In this document: positions 33,946 to 42,297 of the stretch, in pieces
Position numbering within the stretch: the first letter of the stretch is position 1
Layout: each line of letters starts with the position of its first letter
From: an uncultured Ellagibacter sp.
GTDB lineage: Bacteria; Actinomycetota; Coriobacteriia; Coriobacteriales; Eggerthellaceae
Reading direction: 5' to 3'
Assembly: GCA_934654815.1 (NCBI GenBank)
Contig: CAKUGU010000017.1
Span: forward strand, 1-44,535
DNA: 44,535 nucleotides
Made by a program: the position numbers and the translations under genes
The notes under the pieces: generated by a model
Seen by the model: only the letters and a program-made list of their open reading frames with translations
Database searches by the model: none
Told to the model about the DNA's origin: nothing

Positions 33946-35733
33946 ATGAGAAACATCAACCTCCGCTACGTCGATGAAACCTACGATGAGAACGGGCTGC
34001 TCAAGACCTTCAAGGTGAAGTACCCCGACAACTTCAACTTCGGCTACGACGTCGTCGACGACATCGCCGTCGCCGATCCCGACCGCCGCGCGCTGGTGTG
34101 GTGCAACCCCGAAGGGGAAGAGCACGTCTTCACGTTCGCCGACATGAAACGCTGGTCCGACAAGACCGCCAACTTCCTGGCCGCGCAAGGCATCGGCAAG
34201 GGCGATTTCGTCCTCGTCGTCTTGCGCCGCCACTACCAGTTCTGGTTCGTCGCGACCGCGCTCGCGAAGCTCGGCGCCGTCATGGTCCCGGCGACGTTCA
34301 TGTTGAAGGAGCACGACCTCGAGTACCGCCTGAACGGCGCGTCCATCAAGTCGATCATCTGCACGTCGGTGGGCGACATCGCCGATGTGGTCGACAACGT
34401 GTACGACGAATGTCCGAGCGTCACCTCGCGCATCCTCGTGAACGGCGCGGGCGGCGGCACCACCCCGCGCGCCGAGGACGGCTCGCTTGTGGCCGTGGCC
34501 GGCACCGTTGGCGAGGCGCTTTCAGGCGAGGAGGGCATCTGCGCCGCCCCGGTTTCGCGCGAGGGCTGGGTCGACTTCAACACCGGCGTCCGCGCGGCGT
34601 CCGAGGAATTCGCGCGCGTCGACACGCTTGCGGCCGACCCCATGCTCATGTACTTCTCGTCGGGCACGTCGGGCAACCCCAAGATGGTGCTGCACAACTC
34701 CGGCTACGCGGTCGCTCACCTCATCACCGCGAAGCACTGGCACAACGTCCAGCCCGACGGCATCCACTTCACCATCGCCGACACCGGCTGGGGCAAGGCC
34801 GTGTGGGGCAAGTACTACGGGCAGTGGCTCATGGAGGCGTGCGTCTTCACCTACGACTTCGACCGCTTCCACCCGAGTGAGATCCTCTCGCTCATCGGGA
34901 AGTACCGCATCACGACGCTGTGCTGCCCGCCGACGATGTACCGCCTCATGATGTCGGAGAACTTCGACGACTACGATCTGTCCTCGCTCGTGTACTCCAC
35001 GACCGCAGGCGAAGCGCTGAACCCGGACCTCTTCAACTTCTGGAAGGAGCATACAGGGCTCACCATCTTCGAGGGCTTCGGCCAGACCGAAACGCCGCTC
35101 ACCATCGCGAACCTCACGCATTCCACGCCGCGTTCCGGCTCCATGGGCAAGCCGGTGCCGCTCTACGACGTGGAGATCCAGCGCGACGACGGCTCGCGCT
35201 GCAACACCGGCGAGACGGGCGAGATCTGCATCCGCATGGAGCCGCGCCCTGCGGGCATCATGATGGAGTACTACCGCGACCCCGTGAAGACCGAGAACGC
35301 CATCTACGACGGCTGGTACCACACCGGCGACACCGCCTGGGTCGACGAGGACGGCTACTTCTGGTACGTCGGGCGCAACGACGACGTCATCAAGTCCTCG
35401 GGCTACCGCATCGGGCCCTTCGAGATCGAAAGCGAGCTTTTGGAGCACGAGGCCGTGCGCGAATGCGCCGTCACCGGCGTGCCCGACCCGGTTCGCGGCT
35501 TCGCCGTCAAGGCGACGGTCGTGCTCGCCGACGGGTTCACCCCCTCCGACGCGCTCACGCGCGAGCTGCAGGCGTGGGTGAAGCATCGCACGGCGCCGTA
35601 CAAGTACCCGCGCATCGTGGAATACGTCGACGCGCTTCCGAAGACGGTGAACGGCAAGATCCGCCGCGTGGCCATTCGCCAGAAGGACGGGGCGGACCTG
35701 AAGGCGCCGAAGCTTCCCGAAGGCTTGCTGTAG
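33946..35733 (+). CDS. AMP-forming acyl-CoA synthetase (medium-chain/acetyl-CoA synthetase-like)
   Basis: 595-aa adenylate-forming enzyme activating a carboxylic acid to acyl-AMP and then acyl-CoA. Motifs: P-loop YFSSGTSGNPKMVLH (about 236-250), GFGQTETPL (about 378), YHTGD, the hinge region KSSGYRIGPFEIE and the C-terminal catalytic Lys in KTVNGKIRR (about 566-574). The whole resembles the ACSM-like group of medium-chain, branched or aromatic acid ligases. It overlaps the next gene by one base (TAGTG) and heads the oxidoreductase operon, so its substrate may be the acid that corresponds to the acyl-CoA product of that enzyme. The ribosome site AAAGAGAG is distant. Confidence 0.92.
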   Translation: MRNINLRYVDETYDENGLLKTFKVKYPDNFNFGYDVVDDIAVADPDRRALVWCNPEGEEHVFTFADMKRWSDKTANFLAAQGIGKGDFVLVVLRRHYQFWFVATALAKLGAVMVPATFMLKEHDLEYRLNGASIKSIICTSVGDIADVVDNVYDECPSVTSRILVNGAGGGTTPRAEDGSLVAVAGTVGEALSGEEGICAAPVSREGWVDFNTGVRAASEEFARVDTLAADPMLMYFSSGTSGNPKMVLHNSGYAVAHLITAKHWHNVQPDGIHFTIADTGWGKAVWGKYYGQWLMEACVFTYDFDRFHPSEILSLIGKYRITTLCCPPTMYRLMMSENFDDYDLSSLVYSTTAGEALNPDLFNFWKEHTGLTIFEGFGQTETPLTIANLTHSTPRSGSMGKPVPLYDVEIQRDDGSRCNTGETGEICIRMEPRPAGIMMEYYRDPVKTENAIYDGWYHTGDTAWVDEDGYFWYVGRNDDVIKSSGYRIGPFEIESELLEHEAVRECAVTGVPDPVRGFAVKATVVLADGFTPSDALTRELQAWVKHRTAPYKYPRIVEYVDALPKTVNGKIRRVAIRQKDGADLKAPKLPEGLL

Positions 35734-36458
35734 TGCGCACGTTCCAGCCTGAGGAGCTTTCGGGCGTCGTCGTCGTGTGCGGCCACTACGGCGTGGGCAA
35801 GACCGCGTTCTCGCTCGCGCTCGCGCGGGATGCGGCGGCGGGGAGACGTGCGGTCACGCTCGTCGACCTCGACGTCGTAAACCCGTATTTCCGTTCGAGC
35901 GACGAGCGTGCCGAGCTCGAAGCCGCAGGCGTCGACGTCGTGTCGCCGGTATACGCGGGGCCGTCGTGCAACATCGACATGCCCGCGCTCACCGGTGCCG
36001 TCGCGCCGGCGATCGAGCGCGCGCAGGCGGATGCGGGGCGGCTCGTTGTCATCGACGTAGGGGGCGACGATGCGGGGGCATCCGCGCTCGGGCGCTTCTC
36101 AGGCGTCATCGCGCAGGGCAGCTACCGCATGCTCTACGTGGTGAACCGCTTCCGGGCGCTCACGCAAACGCCTGCAGAGGCGATCGGGGTTCTGCACGAC
36201 ATCGAGGACGCGTGCCGCCTTCGTGCGACGGGCGTCGTCGACAACTCGCACCTTATGGGCGACACGACCGCCGCGTGCATCGAAGAGGGCGCGCGCTTCG
36301 CCTGCGACGTCGCGCGTGCGGCGGGCATCCCGCTTGTTGCGCACGTCGTCGCGAAACGGTTCGCTAAAGCGGGCGAACAAGCGCTTGCGCGGGCGGGCGA
36401 CACGGCGCCCCTTTATGCGATTGCTCCGTATCGCCAGGTCACGTGGGGAAACGAATAA
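35733..36458 (+). CDS. P-loop ATP/GTP-binding protein in the oxidoreductase operon
   Basis: 241-aa protein starting at GTG 35733, overlapping the synthetase stop by one base. The Walker A motif is GHYGVGKT (17-24) and a Walker B-like strand is LVVIDVGGDDAG; LVDLDVVNPYFRSSDER resembles the switch region of CobQ/MinD/ParA-type NTPases. Genes like this accompany 2-oxoacid:ferredoxin oxidoreductase operons in other anaerobes, but their role is not established to my knowledge. A role in cluster assembly or enzyme activation is only inferred. A ferredoxin gene starts 21 bases later. Confidence 0.82.
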   Translation: MRTFQPEELSGVVVVCGHYGVGKTAFSLALARDAAAGRRAVTLVDLDVVNPYFRSSDERAELEAAGVDVVSPVYAGPSCNIDMPALTGAVAPAIERAQADAGRLVVIDVGGDDAGASALGRFSGVIAQGSYRMLYVVNRFRALTQTPAEAIGVLHDIEDACRLRATGVVDNSHLMGDTTAACIEEGARFACDVARAAGIPLVAHVVAKRFAKAGEQALARAGDTAPLYAIAPYRQVTWGNE

Positions 36459-36479
36459 ACGAGAGAGGGTGGACGCTTT

Positions 36480-36686
36480 ATGGCGAGAATCCAAGTGGAC
36501 GAGGGCTTCTGCAAAGGCTGCGGCCTGTGCGTGGACGTTTGCCCGACCCACATCATCGAGCTCGACCATGCCCGGATCACGGCCAAGGGCTATCATCCGG
36601 CGCATTGCGTCGACGAGGAAAAATGCACGGGGTGCTGTTCGTGCGCGACCATGTGCCCCGACGTCGCGATCACGGTATGGAGGTGA
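36480..36686 (+). CDS. korD: 2x[4Fe-4S] ferredoxin, delta subunit of 2-oxoacid:ferredoxin oxidoreductase
   Basis: 68-aa protein with two complete CxxCxxCxxxCP clusters, CKGCGLCVDVCP (about 11-22) and CTGCCSCATMCP (about 49-60). It carries electrons between the TPP active site and free ferredoxin. It ends at TGA 36684-36686, which is itself part of the GGAGGTGA ribosome site of the alpha subunit, five bases before that ATG. Subunit naming follows the Kor/Vor scheme; the substrate is not fixed. Confidence 0.92.
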   Translation: MARIQVDEGFCKGCGLCVDVCPTHIIELDHARITAKGYHPAHCVDEEKCTGCCSCATMCPDVAITVWR

Positions 36687-36691
36687 TTCGA

Positions 36692-37759
36692 ATGGGCGAG
36701 AAAGTTCTGATGAAGGGAAACGAAGCGCTTGCGGAAAGCGCCCTGCGCGCCGGGTGCCGCTTCTTCTTCGGGTATCCCATCACCCCGCAGACCGAGCTCG
36801 CGGCCTACATGTCCAAGCGCATGCCGAAGATCGGCGGGACGTATCTGCAGGCCGAAAGCGAGATCGCCGCGATCAACATGGTCTACGGCGCGGCGAGTGC
36901 GGGTGCACGCGCGATGACGTCGTCGTCGAGCCCGGGAATCTCGCTTAAGGGCGAAGGGATTTCGTATATGGCGGGCTCCGATCTACCGGGCGTCATCATC
37001 AACGTGCAGCGAGGGGGCCCCGGCCTCGGCGGCATCCAGCCGTCGCAGTCCGACTACTGGCAGGCCACGCGTGCTTCGGGGCACGGTGACTTCTTCATGC
37101 CCGTGCTCGCGCCGTCCACCGTGCAGGAAATGGCCGACTGCGTCTACGATGCGTTCGATCTGGCCGACGAGTACCGCACGCCCGTGATGGTGCTCGCCGA
37201 CGGCATGCTCGGCCAGATGATGGAACCGGTCGTGCTTCCCGAGCCGAAGGAAAGCCTGCCCGAAAAGCCCTGGGCGACGAACGGGCACAAGAACAAGCGC
37301 GCCCACAACATCGTGAACTCGCTCTACCTCACGGCCGAGGCCTTGGAGGATTTGAACGTCGAACGCTTCAAGCGCTACGAGGTCATCAAGGAAAAGGAGC
37401 AGCGCGCCGAAACGTTCATGTGCGACGATGCCGAGATCGTCGTCGTCGCGTTCGGCGCATCGAGTCGCGTGGCGCGAAGCGCGGTCGTCGCAGCGCGCGA
37501 GGCCGGCGTGAAGGCGGGCCTTCTGCGCCCGATCACGCTGTGGCCGTTCCCGACCCAGGCCATCGAGCGTACCATCCCGAACGCCAAGGCCTACCTTTCG
37601 GTCGAGATGAACATGGGCCAGATGGTCGATGACGTTCGCCTCGCCGTGAACGGGCGCGCTCCGGTCGAGTTCTACGGCCGCACCGGCGGCATCATCCCGA
37701 CGCCCGAAGAGGTGCTCGGCGCTATTCGCGGCATCGCGGAAAAGGAAGGGGGAAGGTAA
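36692..37759 (+). CDS. korA: 2-oxoacid:ferredoxin oxidoreductase, alpha subunit
   Basis: 355-aa alpha subunit of a 2-oxoacid:acceptor oxidoreductase (2-oxoglutarate or 2-oxoisovalerate type). The start is typical (VLMKGNEALAESALRAGCRF then FGYPITPQTELAAYM), followed by QAESEIAAINMVYGAASAGA and QRGGPGLGGIQPSQSDYWQA. The C-terminal transketolase-like part contains VVAFGASSRVARSAV and GLLRPITLWPFP. ATG 36692 has a perfect GGAGGTGA site. The sequence feels closest to VorB/KorA; a pyruvate enzyme is less likely because the subunits are separate and the ferredoxin is short. Confidence 0.92.
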   Translation: MGEKVLMKGNEALAESALRAGCRFFFGYPITPQTELAAYMSKRMPKIGGTYLQAESEIAAINMVYGAASAGARAMTSSSSPGISLKGEGISYMAGSDLPGVIINVQRGGPGLGGIQPSQSDYWQATRASGHGDFFMPVLAPSTVQEMADCVYDAFDLADEYRTPVMVLADGMLGQMMEPVVLPEPKESLPEKPWATNGHKNKRAHNIVNSLYLTAEALEDLNVERFKRYEVIKEKEQRAETFMCDDAEIVVVAFGASSRVARSAVVAAREAGVKAGLLRPITLWPFPTQAIERTIPNAKAYLSVEMNMGQMVDDVRLAVNGRAPVEFYGRTGGIIPTPEEVLGAIRGIAEKEGGR

Positions 37760-38598
37760 TGGCCGAGAAAGAGAAGATCGTGTTCGAACGTCCCCATTCC
37801 CTTTTGCCCGTTGTGACGAACTACTGCCCGGGCTGCACGCACGGCATCGTCCATCGCCTCGTGTGCGAAACGATCGACGAACTCGGCGTGGAAGGGGAAA
37901 CCGTCGGCGTCGCGCCGGTCGGCTGCTCGGTCATGTCGTACGACTTCTTCGGGTGCGATATGATCGAGGCCGCGCACGGCCGTGCGCCCGCGGTTGCCAC
38001 CGGCGTGAAGCGCGTGCTGCCGGACAACGTCGTGTTCGCCTACCAGGGAGACGGCGACTTGGCGTCCATCGGCATGGCCGAAACCGTCCACGCGGCGACG
38101 CGCGGCGAGCACATCACCGTTATCTTCATCAACAACGCGATCTACGGCATGACGGGCGGTCAGATGGCTCCGACGAGCCTTCCGAACCAGGTCACGCAGA
38201 CATCGCCATACGGGCGCGACGTGTCGACGGCGGGGTATCCCGTGCGCGTGTGCGAGCTTTTGAGCACGCTCGACGGCCCGGCGTACATCGAGCGCGTCAC
38301 GGTGGACTGCCCGAAGAACATCCGCAAGGCGAAGCGCGCCATCAAGAAGGCGTTCCAGTACCAGATAGACGGGGTGGGCTACTCGTTCATCGAGGTCGTG
38401 TCGACGTGCCCGACCAACTGGGGCATGACCCCGCAGGAGGCGTTCGCGTGGATGCGCGAGAACATGCTGCCGTACTACCCGCTCGGCGTGTACCGCGACG
38501 TCGTCGCCGACGGCTTCGCGAACGCGGCGGAGGCGGCGTCGGCTCGCTCGGCCGCATGCCCGATCGCCCATCCAGAGTCGGCGAAGGGGGACAACTGA
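37759..38598 (+). CDS. korB: 2-oxoacid:ferredoxin oxidoreductase, beta (TPP-binding) subunit
   Basis: 279-aa TPP-binding subunit that decarboxylates the 2-oxoacid and, with the cluster, forms acyl-CoA. YCPGCTHGIVHRLV (about 16-29) is the family N-terminal signature; the TPP-Mg motif is GDGDLASIGMAE with NNAIYGMTGGQMAPTS. Three Cys (CPGC and CP) could bind a [4Fe-4S] cluster. ATG overlaps the alpha stop by one base, and its own TGA overlaps the gamma ATG by one base, so the three subunits are translationally coupled. Confidence 0.94.
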   Translation: MAEKEKIVFERPHSLLPVVTNYCPGCTHGIVHRLVCETIDELGVEGETVGVAPVGCSVMSYDFFGCDMIEAAHGRAPAVATGVKRVLPDNVVFAYQGDGDLASIGMAETVHAATRGEHITVIFINNAIYGMTGGQMAPTSLPNQVTQTSPYGRDVSTAGYPVRVCELLSTLDGPAYIERVTVDCPKNIRKAKRAIKKAFQYQIDGVGYSFIEVVSTCPTNWGMTPQEAFAWMRENMLPYYPLGVYRDVVADGFANAAEAASARSAACPIAHPESAKGDN

Positions 38599-39146
38599 TG
38601 AGCGCTCAAGCTTTTGATGACAGGCGCATCGTGCTCGCCGGCTTCGGCGGGCAGGGCGTGCTGTTCGCGGGGAAGGTCATCGCGTACACGGGGCTTATCT
38701 CCGAACGCGAGGTGTCGTGGCTGCCCTCTTACGGACCCGAGATGCGCGGCGGCACCGCGAACTGCAGCGTGTGTTTGGCGAAAGATCCGATCGGAAGCCC
38801 ACTCGTCACGGTGCCGCAGGTGCTCGTGGCGATGAACCAGCCGTCGCTCGATAAGTTCGCGGATACGGTGGAGCCTGGCGGCCTCATCGTCGTCGATTCG
38901 ACGCTCGCGCCGACGCTGCCTTCGCGTACCGATGTCACCGTGAAAGCCGTTCCCGCGACCGAGCTCGCCGAGAAGGCGGGGTTGAAGGGCCTCGGCAACA
39001 TCGTGCTCGTGGGCACGCTGTTCGCAGCCGACCCCTTCTGCGACGAAGACGTGCTCTTCGCGGCGATCGACAAGTGCGTGCCGCCGAAGAAGGCCACGCT
39101 CATCGACAAGAACAAGCAGGCCCTGAGGTTGGGCATGGAGGCGTAA
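38598..39146 (+). CDS. korC: 2-oxoacid:ferredoxin oxidoreductase, gamma subunit
   Basis: 182-aa gamma subunit. The signature RIVLAGFGGQGVLFAGKVIA is at the N-terminus, followed by SWLPSYGPEMRGGTANC and VAMNQPSLDKF, which are diagnostic of this domain, then the GNIVLVGTLFAAD loop. In related enzymes this domain binds CoA. It is the last gene of the operon that starts at 33946; a strong terminator follows 20 bases past the stop. Confidence 0.94.
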   Translation: MSAQAFDDRRIVLAGFGGQGVLFAGKVIAYTGLISEREVSWLPSYGPEMRGGTANCSVCLAKDPIGSPLVTVPQVLVAMNQPSLDKFADTVEPGGLIVVDSTLAPTLPSRTDVTVKAVPATELAEKAGLKGLGNIVLVGTLFAADPFCDEDVLFAAIDKCVPPKKATLIDKNKQALRLGMEA

Positions 39147-39166
39147 GCTCCGCACAAACAAGTCGC

Positions 39167-39199
39167 GGTGGGACGGGAAACCCGTCCCACCGTTTTTTT
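39167..39199 (+). terminator. Terminator after korC
   Basis: GGTGGGACGGG (39167-39177) pairs perfectly with CCCGTCCCACC (39181-39191) around AAA, followed by G and seven T. Textbook intrinsic terminator. Confidence 0.95.
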
Positions 39200-39226
39200 G
39201 CGCTCCAAACGAGTCTCTTCCGTATC

Positions 39227-39367
39227 GAAACTGCGTCATTTGCGCAGGTTTCGATTTGCGTTCGGAGATGACGCCGTTCACTGCAAATCGCGACCTGGCC
39301 TTTTGTCGCAAGGCCGAAGCCCTTTTCCACGCCGCCTACCCAAAACCTGCGCAAATGACGAAGTTTC
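39227..39367. repeat. 141-bp inverted-repeat-bounded structured intergenic element
   Basis: 25-base arms at 39227-39251 (GAAACTGCGTCATTTGCGCA and on) and 39343-39367 are complementary with one mismatch. Internal pairs CGATTTGC/GCAAATCG and GGCCTT/AAGGCC make further stems, and the left arm itself folds (CGAAAC...GTTTCG). It occupies about half of the 301-base gap between korC and the next gene and encodes nothing credible. Confidence 0.65.
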
Positions 39368-39389
39368 ATTAGCTCGCAGCTAATGAAAC
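39363..39389. promoter_or_regulatory. 27-bp perfect palindrome upstream of the DUF4190-like gene
   Basis: GTTTCATTAGCT (39363-39374), CGC, AGCTAATGAAAC (39378-39389). It partly overlaps the right arm of the inverted-repeat element. It could be an operator for the gene starting at 39448 or the tip of the element. Confidence 0.5.
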
Positions 39390-39447
39390 GCCAGGCCGCC
39401 TTTCTTACGATGGGTTCAGCATCAATCGCAAGTAGGGAAGGAAAGTC

Positions 39448-40233
39448 ATGGCACAGGAAATCAATCATCATGCAGGCGGCCCGCAGGCTGCGACTCAATC
39501 CGCATCGACTCAGCCGACGCCGCATGCGCAGTCGAAACCGAAATCGGGGCTTGCAATCGCCGGGTTCGTCCTGGCCATCGTCGCGGTGGCGACGTCGTTC
39601 ATCCCGATCGTTAACAACCTGTCGGCACTTGTCGCCGTGGTCGGCTTCGTTCTCGCAATCGTCGGCACCGTCTCGTGCGCTAAGGGCAAGCGTTCGGTCA
39701 AGGGACTCGGCATCGCAGCCATCGTGATCAACGTCGTGGCGTTCGTGGTCGTCCTTGCCACGCAGTCGTTCTATTCTTCGGCGATCCAATCGGCCACGTC
39801 GAGCGCCGCCGATACGGGTTCGCAGCTTCAGGTCGCGCAAAACGCCGCTACTGATTCGTCTGCCAGCGCTTCCTCTTCTCGCTATACCGTGTCGATCGAC
39901 GGATGTCGCGTCGTGAGCGACTACCAGGGCAACCCCGCTGCAATCGTCACCTATACCTGGACGAACAATTCTGATTCCGACATCTCCTTCGCTGCCGCGG
40001 TTTCCGCTAAGGCGTTCCAGAACGATGTGCAGCTCGATTCAGCAATGGTTAGTTCAGCGAAGACCGAAGGCTACGATTCCGGTACCACGCTGAAGGACGT
40101 GAAGCCAGGCGCCACGCAGACGGTCCAGGTCGCCTATTCGCTCAGCGATCAGTCGACGCTCACCGTTGAATGCAGTGAGTATTTCGCTTCCAAGAACGCT
40201 AAACTTGCTACCCAGACGTTCGAAGTCGCATAG
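39448..40233 (+). CDS. DUF4190/DUF5067-like membrane-anchored secreted protein
   Basis: 261-aa protein. Residues 1-32 are polar and Gln/Ala/Thr-rich; then two membrane helices (GLAIAGFVLAIVAVATSFIP, about 34-53, and LVAVVGFVLAIVGTVSC, about 61-77), a basic turn KGKRSVKGLG and a third helix, the DUF4190 pattern. A Ser/Ala linker leads to an extracellular Ig-like beta domain (about 145-261, YTVSIDGCRVVSDYQGNPA, VTYTWTNNSDSD) that resembles DUF5067/DUF4352. Function is unknown; such proteins are common on Gram-positive cell surfaces. Codon use is less GC-biased than the neighbours. ATG 39448 with GGAAGGAAAG upstream. Confidence 0.82.
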   Translation: MAQEINHHAGGPQAATQSASTQPTPHAQSKPKSGLAIAGFVLAIVAVATSFIPIVNNLSALVAVVGFVLAIVGTVSCAKGKRSVKGLGIAAIVINVVAFVVVLATQSFYSSAIQSATSSAADTGSQLQVAQNAATDSSASASSSRYTVSIDGCRVVSDYQGNPAAIVTYTWTNNSDSDISFAAAVSAKAFQNDVQLDSAMVSSAKTEGYDSGTTLKDVKPGATQTVQVAYSLSDQSTLTVECSEYFASKNAKLATQTFEVA

Positions 40234-40277
40234 CGGCCAGGGCAAACCAACCCACTCGGCCTTGAAAGGAGCTTTCT

Positions 40278-40700
40278 GTGGACGAACCTTTGACTGAAGA
40301 GCTCCTTCGGGAGCTGCTCGATTCGCCCGACCCGGCGCAGTTCGCCGACGAACACCACATCAACCACCCGAGCCTGCCGATCTACCTTCAGAACCTTCTC
40401 GAGGAGAAGGGGCTTTCGCGACCCGCGGTCGTGAAAGCCGCCGGCCTCAACCCCACGTTCGGCTACCAGATATTCATGGGCGACCGCAAGCCGTCGCGCG
40501 ACAAGCTATTGCAGCTCATCTTCGCGATGGGGTGCACGCTTACCGAAGCGAACCGCGTGCTGCGCATCGCCGGCCTCTCCGAGCTGTACTGCAAGAACCG
40601 CCGCGACGCGATTATCATCTTCTGCATCGACCGCGACCTCACGCTCGCCGAAACCGAGGAGCAGCTTTACGAATTCGGCGAGCAGACCATCGCGTCGTAG
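40278..40700 (+). CDS. HTH domain protein paired with a Ser/Thr kinase gene
   Basis: 140-aa cytoplasmic protein with an XRE-like helix-turn-helix in its middle (about 30-95, LPIYLQNLLEEKGLSRPAVV, AAGLNPTFGYQIFMGDRKPS, LQLIFAMGCTLTEANRVLRI). The C-terminal part (NRRDAIIIFCIDRDLTLAE, LYEFGEQTIAS) is helical. GTG 40278 has GAAAGGAG six bases upstream. The kinase gene begins 45 bases downstream; from memory, the same pair recurs in Coriobacteriia, which suggests the HTH protein is the substrate or partner of the kinase. Targets are unknown. Confidence 0.85.
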   Translation: MDEPLTEELLRELLDSPDPAQFADEHHINHPSLPIYLQNLLEEKGLSRPAVVKAAGLNPTFGYQIFMGDRKPSRDKLLQLIFAMGCTLTEANRVLRIAGLSELYCKNRRDAIIIFCIDRDLTLAETEEQLYEFGEQTIAS

Positions 40701-40745
40701 GCTTCGCGCCCGCGGCGGGCGACGGGGATGCTACCATGTCATGCT

Positions 40746-42101
40746 ATGAGAAGCGACCTCGCCAAACAACTCGAATGCCTCGAACGCGACGCGCGCTACC
40801 ACGTCGACGCGGTACTGAAGGACACCGGCTGCGAACGCACCGAGCGCGTTACGCTCGTCGAGCCGGACGGCGCGGTTTCGGGGCCTTTCATCCGCAAGCG
40901 CTTCGCCCGTGACTCGGGAATCGGCGGCGCGTACGAGAAGCTCGCCGCGGCGACGGAAGCGGGCGCGGCGTTCAAGCACCTTCCGCGCGTATACGATTGC
41001 CACGACGCAGGGGAGGAGCGCATCGTCGTGATGGAGCTCGTGCCAGGTGAAACGCTCGACGCTGTTGTCGAGCGCACGGGCCCCGGCTCCGCGCTCGCAA
41101 TCGACGTGGGCCTTCGCCTCGCCGACGCGCTCGGCGAGCTGCACGACGCGTTCGACCCGCCCCTCATCCATCGAGACCTCAAGCCGAGCAATATCATGCT
41201 CGCGCAGGACTCGCTCCACCTCATCGACTTCGGCATCGCGCGCACGTTTACCGCCGGCGCGCGTGCCGACACGGTGCGCTTCGGCACGCGTGACTACGCC
41301 CCGCCAGAACAATACGGTTTCGGTCAGACGGACGTGCGAAGCGACATCTACGCGCTCGGCGCGGTGCTCTACTTCTGCGCGAAGGGGAAGCCGCCCGCAC
41401 CCGAATCCCGTGAAAGCGGGTTTCGGGGCGAGGGGCTGTTCGAGTCTTTGCGCGAGGTCATCGCGCAGGCGATGTCGCTCGACCCCGACCGCCGATACGA
41501 CTCCGCGCGCACGATGCGCTGCGCCCTCGAGAAGGCTGCCGCCGCGTATTTCGGCGGGCCGGCGGCTGCCTTACGAGCGATGCGGTCTGCGCAGAACGGG
41601 GCCGCTGCGGCGCCGGCTTCCATGCGCCTTGCTCATCCTATGCCCGCGCCCTCGTCGTGCGGGACCGCTTCCGTCGCTCCAGCGCCGACGGCCGCACGCC
41701 CGTCGCACGGCGGCCTGAAACGCGCGGTCGCGCCGCTTCGCGAAGCGGCGTCGCGGCTCCTCATGTCCATACCCTTCGGCGTGGGCGTTGCGTGGAACGT
41801 GATGCTCGGCTTGACGTTCGCGCTGTTCGTCGCCGTGTTTGTGAACGTCGTTTGGACGCCTGACCCCGAACTTGCCGTTGCGTCCTGGCCCTTCTGGTGC
41901 CGCCTTACGACGTACGGCCTGCTCGTGTTCGGCGCCTTCGGGCCCCTGCTCTACCTACTGTCCGACCGGCGTCTGCCGAAGCGCTGGTTCCCGCGCATCT
42001 TCAAGGCGAGCTGTCTGCGCGAGACTGCCGTCCTGCTCGTTGTCGCGTTCGCCGCCATCGTCGCGGCCCTCGTGGTTTCCGTCATGGGAGCGGCCATGTG
42101 A
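40746..42101 (+). CDS. Membrane-anchored Ser/Thr protein kinase
   Basis: 451-aa Hanks-type kinase. The catalytic loop is HRDLKPSN (142-149, Asp144), the metal-binding motif is DFG (161-163), and the activation segment GTRDYAPPEQYGFGQTDVRS precedes DIYALG. The glycine-rich loop is not recognisable and the VAIK lysine may be the Lys of PFIRKRFA, so the N-lobe is divergent. After an Ala/Pro/Ser linker (about 285-335), three membrane helices close the protein (SIPFGVGVAWNVMLGLTFAL, YGLLVFGAFGPLLYLL, TAVLLVVAFAAIVAALVV). The exact start is uncertain: ATG 40746 is chosen, but an in-frame ATG at 40728 is possible and neither has a strong ribosome site. Confidence 0.88.
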   Translation: MRSDLAKQLECLERDARYHVDAVLKDTGCERTERVTLVEPDGAVSGPFIRKRFARDSGIGGAYEKLAAATEAGAAFKHLPRVYDCHDAGEERIVVMELVPGETLDAVVERTGPGSALAIDVGLRLADALGELHDAFDPPLIHRDLKPSNIMLAQDSLHLIDFGIARTFTAGARADTVRFGTRDYAPPEQYGFGQTDVRSDIYALGAVLYFCAKGKPPAPESRESGFRGEGLFESLREVIAQAMSLDPDRRYDSARTMRCALEKAAAAYFGGPAAALRAMRSAQNGAAAAPASMRLAHPMPAPSSCGTASVAPAPTAARPSHGGLKRAVAPLREAASRLLMSIPFGVGVAWNVMLGLTFALFVAVFVNVVWTPDPELAVASWPFWCRLTTYGLLVFGAFGPLLYLLSDRRLPKRWFPRIFKASCLRETAVLLVVAFAAIVAALVVSVMGAAM

Positions 42102-42232
42102 CGCACGCGTCCTCGCGTGTTCGCGTTTACGTCCGCACTCGCCCCGCTGCCAAGCGTCGGCCGCGTTCGTTCGCATGACCGTCCCGCCCGCATGCTGTTC
42201 ACCCGTCTTTTCAGCCGCCTCGCGACGGGCGA

Positions 42233-42262
42233 TTGTCCATTTGCTACTTTTGTGCCTACAAT
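42233..42262 (+). promoter_or_regulatory. selC promoter
   Basis: TTGTCC (42233-42238), an 18-base spacer and TACAAT (42257-42262) form a good sigma-70-type promoter, with start expected about 29 bases before the tRNA. The 130 bases before it, back to the kinase stop, hold nothing I can identify. Confidence 0.6.
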
Positions 42263-42297
42263 GGATTCGCTCTCGTTTCGAGGGGCAGGTTTCTCAC

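Noticed and set aside
42102..42232. A small gene between the kinase and the selC promoter
   Set aside because: Open frames there lack ribosome sites and domain similarity; the stretch is best treated as untranslated.
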